Part shown: in pieces, positions 6,401-6,927 of the stretch
Numbering within the stretch: position 1 is the first letter of the stretch
How the letters are laid out: every line of letters starts with the position of its first letter
DNA from: Acidimicrobiia bacterium
Lineage (GTDB): Bacteria > Actinomycetota > Acidimicrobiia > Spongiisociales > ZC4RG35
DNA: 6,927 bases
Assembly (NCBI GenBank): GCA_025929005.1
Contig: JAICND010000080.1
Span: 1 to 6,927, forward strand
Reading direction: 5' to 3'
Made by a program: the position numbers and the translations under genes
Notes under the pieces: generated by a model
Database searches by the model: none
Seen by the model: only the letters and a program-made list of their open reading frames with translations
Told to the model about the DNA's origin: nothing

Positions 6401-6927
6401 GGCAGTTCCCACACTGGACGCCAGGCAGCCACCCAACGACCTCCCGGATGTGTCCGCATCCGGAGAAGCCGGTCGAGGTTTGAACGGGTCAGCGCCGGGA
6501 GCACCGGACCTGGCCCAGGTGGTTCGTCGCTCAGGGTCGTTGCCTGCCACACCGCCGCCCGGCCGCGGGCAGGGGCGAGAATTCCCGGAAGCAACGGCAC
6601 CACCGGAATCACCGGCCACATGAGTGGAACCGCGCCCTGCACCCGGACGACGACGCGGGGCCAGGTGGCCGCCAGAGCCTGAACAACCGTGACCGCCTCG
6701 AGTGGATCGACCCCCCCGTTGCGAAGCACGGCAAGCCTCCCGGAGGACGGTGACATCTCGGTCCGGCTCGGACCGGTGTCGACCATTTCGGCAAGAGAGC
6801 GCGGGCCTGGATAGTGCGGGCCCTCCGGATCGAGATCGATCATGAGAGCGGGCTCAGCGGCTGCGGCGGCCAGTCCCAGGGGCGCCACCACGGACAACAC
6901 CGAGTCCACTTCGGTCCTAACCCCGAC
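6391..6927 (-). CDS. tadZ: TadZ/CpaE-like (Ssd-type) MinD/ParA-fold protein, degenerate; possibly truncated by window edge
   Basis: The frame is open from the right edge to a TGA at 6391. A GTG at 6909 has AGGA five bases upstream and may be the true start (172 aa); otherwise the protein continues beyond the window. The strand A-L-M-I-D-L-D-P-E-G (21-30 from that GTG) matches the 'hhhDlDp.G' element of MinD/ParA and CpaE proteins. It is followed by S-L-A-E-M-V-D and G-R-L-A-V-L-R-N-G (57-65), as in actinobacterial CpaE homologues. Where a Walker A should precede, the sequence is V-V-A-P-L-G-L-A-A-A-A-A-E-P, with no GKT/GGxGxT, and the usual late aspartate strand reads V-V-V-R-V. The C-terminal third is Pro/Trp-rich. 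TadZ normally places the pilus machine at the cell pole; position upstream of tadA supports the identity (Rv3660c/ssd counterpart). ATP binding looks lost, so a scaffold role is inferred. Alternatively it is a decaying gene. Confidence 0.68.
   Translation of the reverse strand, partial: VGVRTEVDSVLSVVAPLGLAAAAAEPALMIDLDPEGPHYPGPRSLAEMVDTGPSRTEMSPSSGRLAVLRNGGVDPLEAVTVVQALAATWPRVVVRVQGAVPLMWPVIPVVPLLPGILAPARGRAAVWQATTLSDEPPGPGPVLPALTRSNLDRLLRMRTHPGGRWVAAWRPVWELPWA

Larger units (their letters stand above)
2637..6927 (-). other. Compact Tad-pilus operon ending in ybaK
   Basis: Eight minus-strand genes run in one direction. The junctions are: tadZ/tadA overlap (10 bases with GTG 6400, 4 with GTG 6394), tadA/tadB 7-base overlap, tadB/tadC ATGA, tadC/flp 52-base gap, flp/tadE 22-base overlap, tadE/TadE-like ATGA, TadE-like/ybaK 14-base gap. 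This spacing argues for one transcript with translational coupling. Its promoter lies beyond the right edge. No terminator hairpin with a T-tract is visible after ybaK, which abuts the convergent helicase. No prepilin peptidase is encoded here. Confidence 0.8.

Noticed and set aside
6378..6623. N-terminal extension of tadA up to 6619 and the plus-strand frame opposite it
   Set aside because: The extension overlaps tadZ and is Gly/Pro/Arg-rich with no similarity to TadA N-termini; the plus frame has the same low-complexity character.
1..6927. Mobile element, CRISPR array, tRNA or attachment site
   Set aside because: No transposase or integrase motifs, no spaced direct repeats, no tRNA-like cloverleaf and no flanking repeats were seen; gene order is that of a conserved chromosomal locus.

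Overview
The window looks like a piece of chromosome from a high-GC Gram-positive bacterium (Actinomycetota). The evidence is GC-rich coding sequence, frequent GTG starts, and a gene order that matches the 'helicase/secretion neighbourhood' of actinobacteria, represented in Mycobacterium tuberculosis by Rv3649 and Rv3654c-Rv3660c. The exact lineage cannot be read from the sequence. There are no RNA genes, insertion sequences, CRISPR arrays or phage genes. The DNA is almost fully coding, and no gene-free stretch is longer than about 50 bases.

Layout: a minus-strand SRPBCC/AHSA1-type domain gene runs off the left edge (1-346). A 47-base divergent gap separates it from a plus-strand DEAH-box helicase of 748 aa with a C-terminal cysteine cluster of the DUF1998/MZB type (394-2640). 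The helicase converges on a tightly packed minus-strand operon that fills the rest of the window. In transcription order (right to left) the operon encodes a degenerate TadZ/CpaE-like protein (open at the right edge), the TadA/CpaF secretion ATPase, TadB, TadC, a tiny Flp-like pilin (DUF4244 type), TadE, a second TadE/TadG-like membrane protein (Rv3654c-like), and a YbaK-type aminoacyl-tRNA deacylase. Most junctions in the operon are overlapping stop/start codons, so the genes are probably translationally coupled.

Functionally, tadZ-tadA-tadB-tadC-flp-tadE-tadE-like is a minimal Tad (type IVb pilus / type II secretion-like) machine. TadA powers assembly, TadB and TadC form the inner-membrane platform, Flp is the major pilin, and TadE and the TadE-like protein are minor pseudopilins. 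No prepilin peptidase (TadV/CpaA) or secretin is in the window; a secretin is not expected in a monoderm, but a peptidase must be encoded elsewhere if the pilins are processed. The helicase and YbaK have no obvious role in pilus assembly. Why they sit next to it, and whether a TadZ without a recognisable P-loop still works, are the open questions. Several gene starts were shortened here, because the longest open frames of flp, tadE and tadA run far into upstream neighbours.
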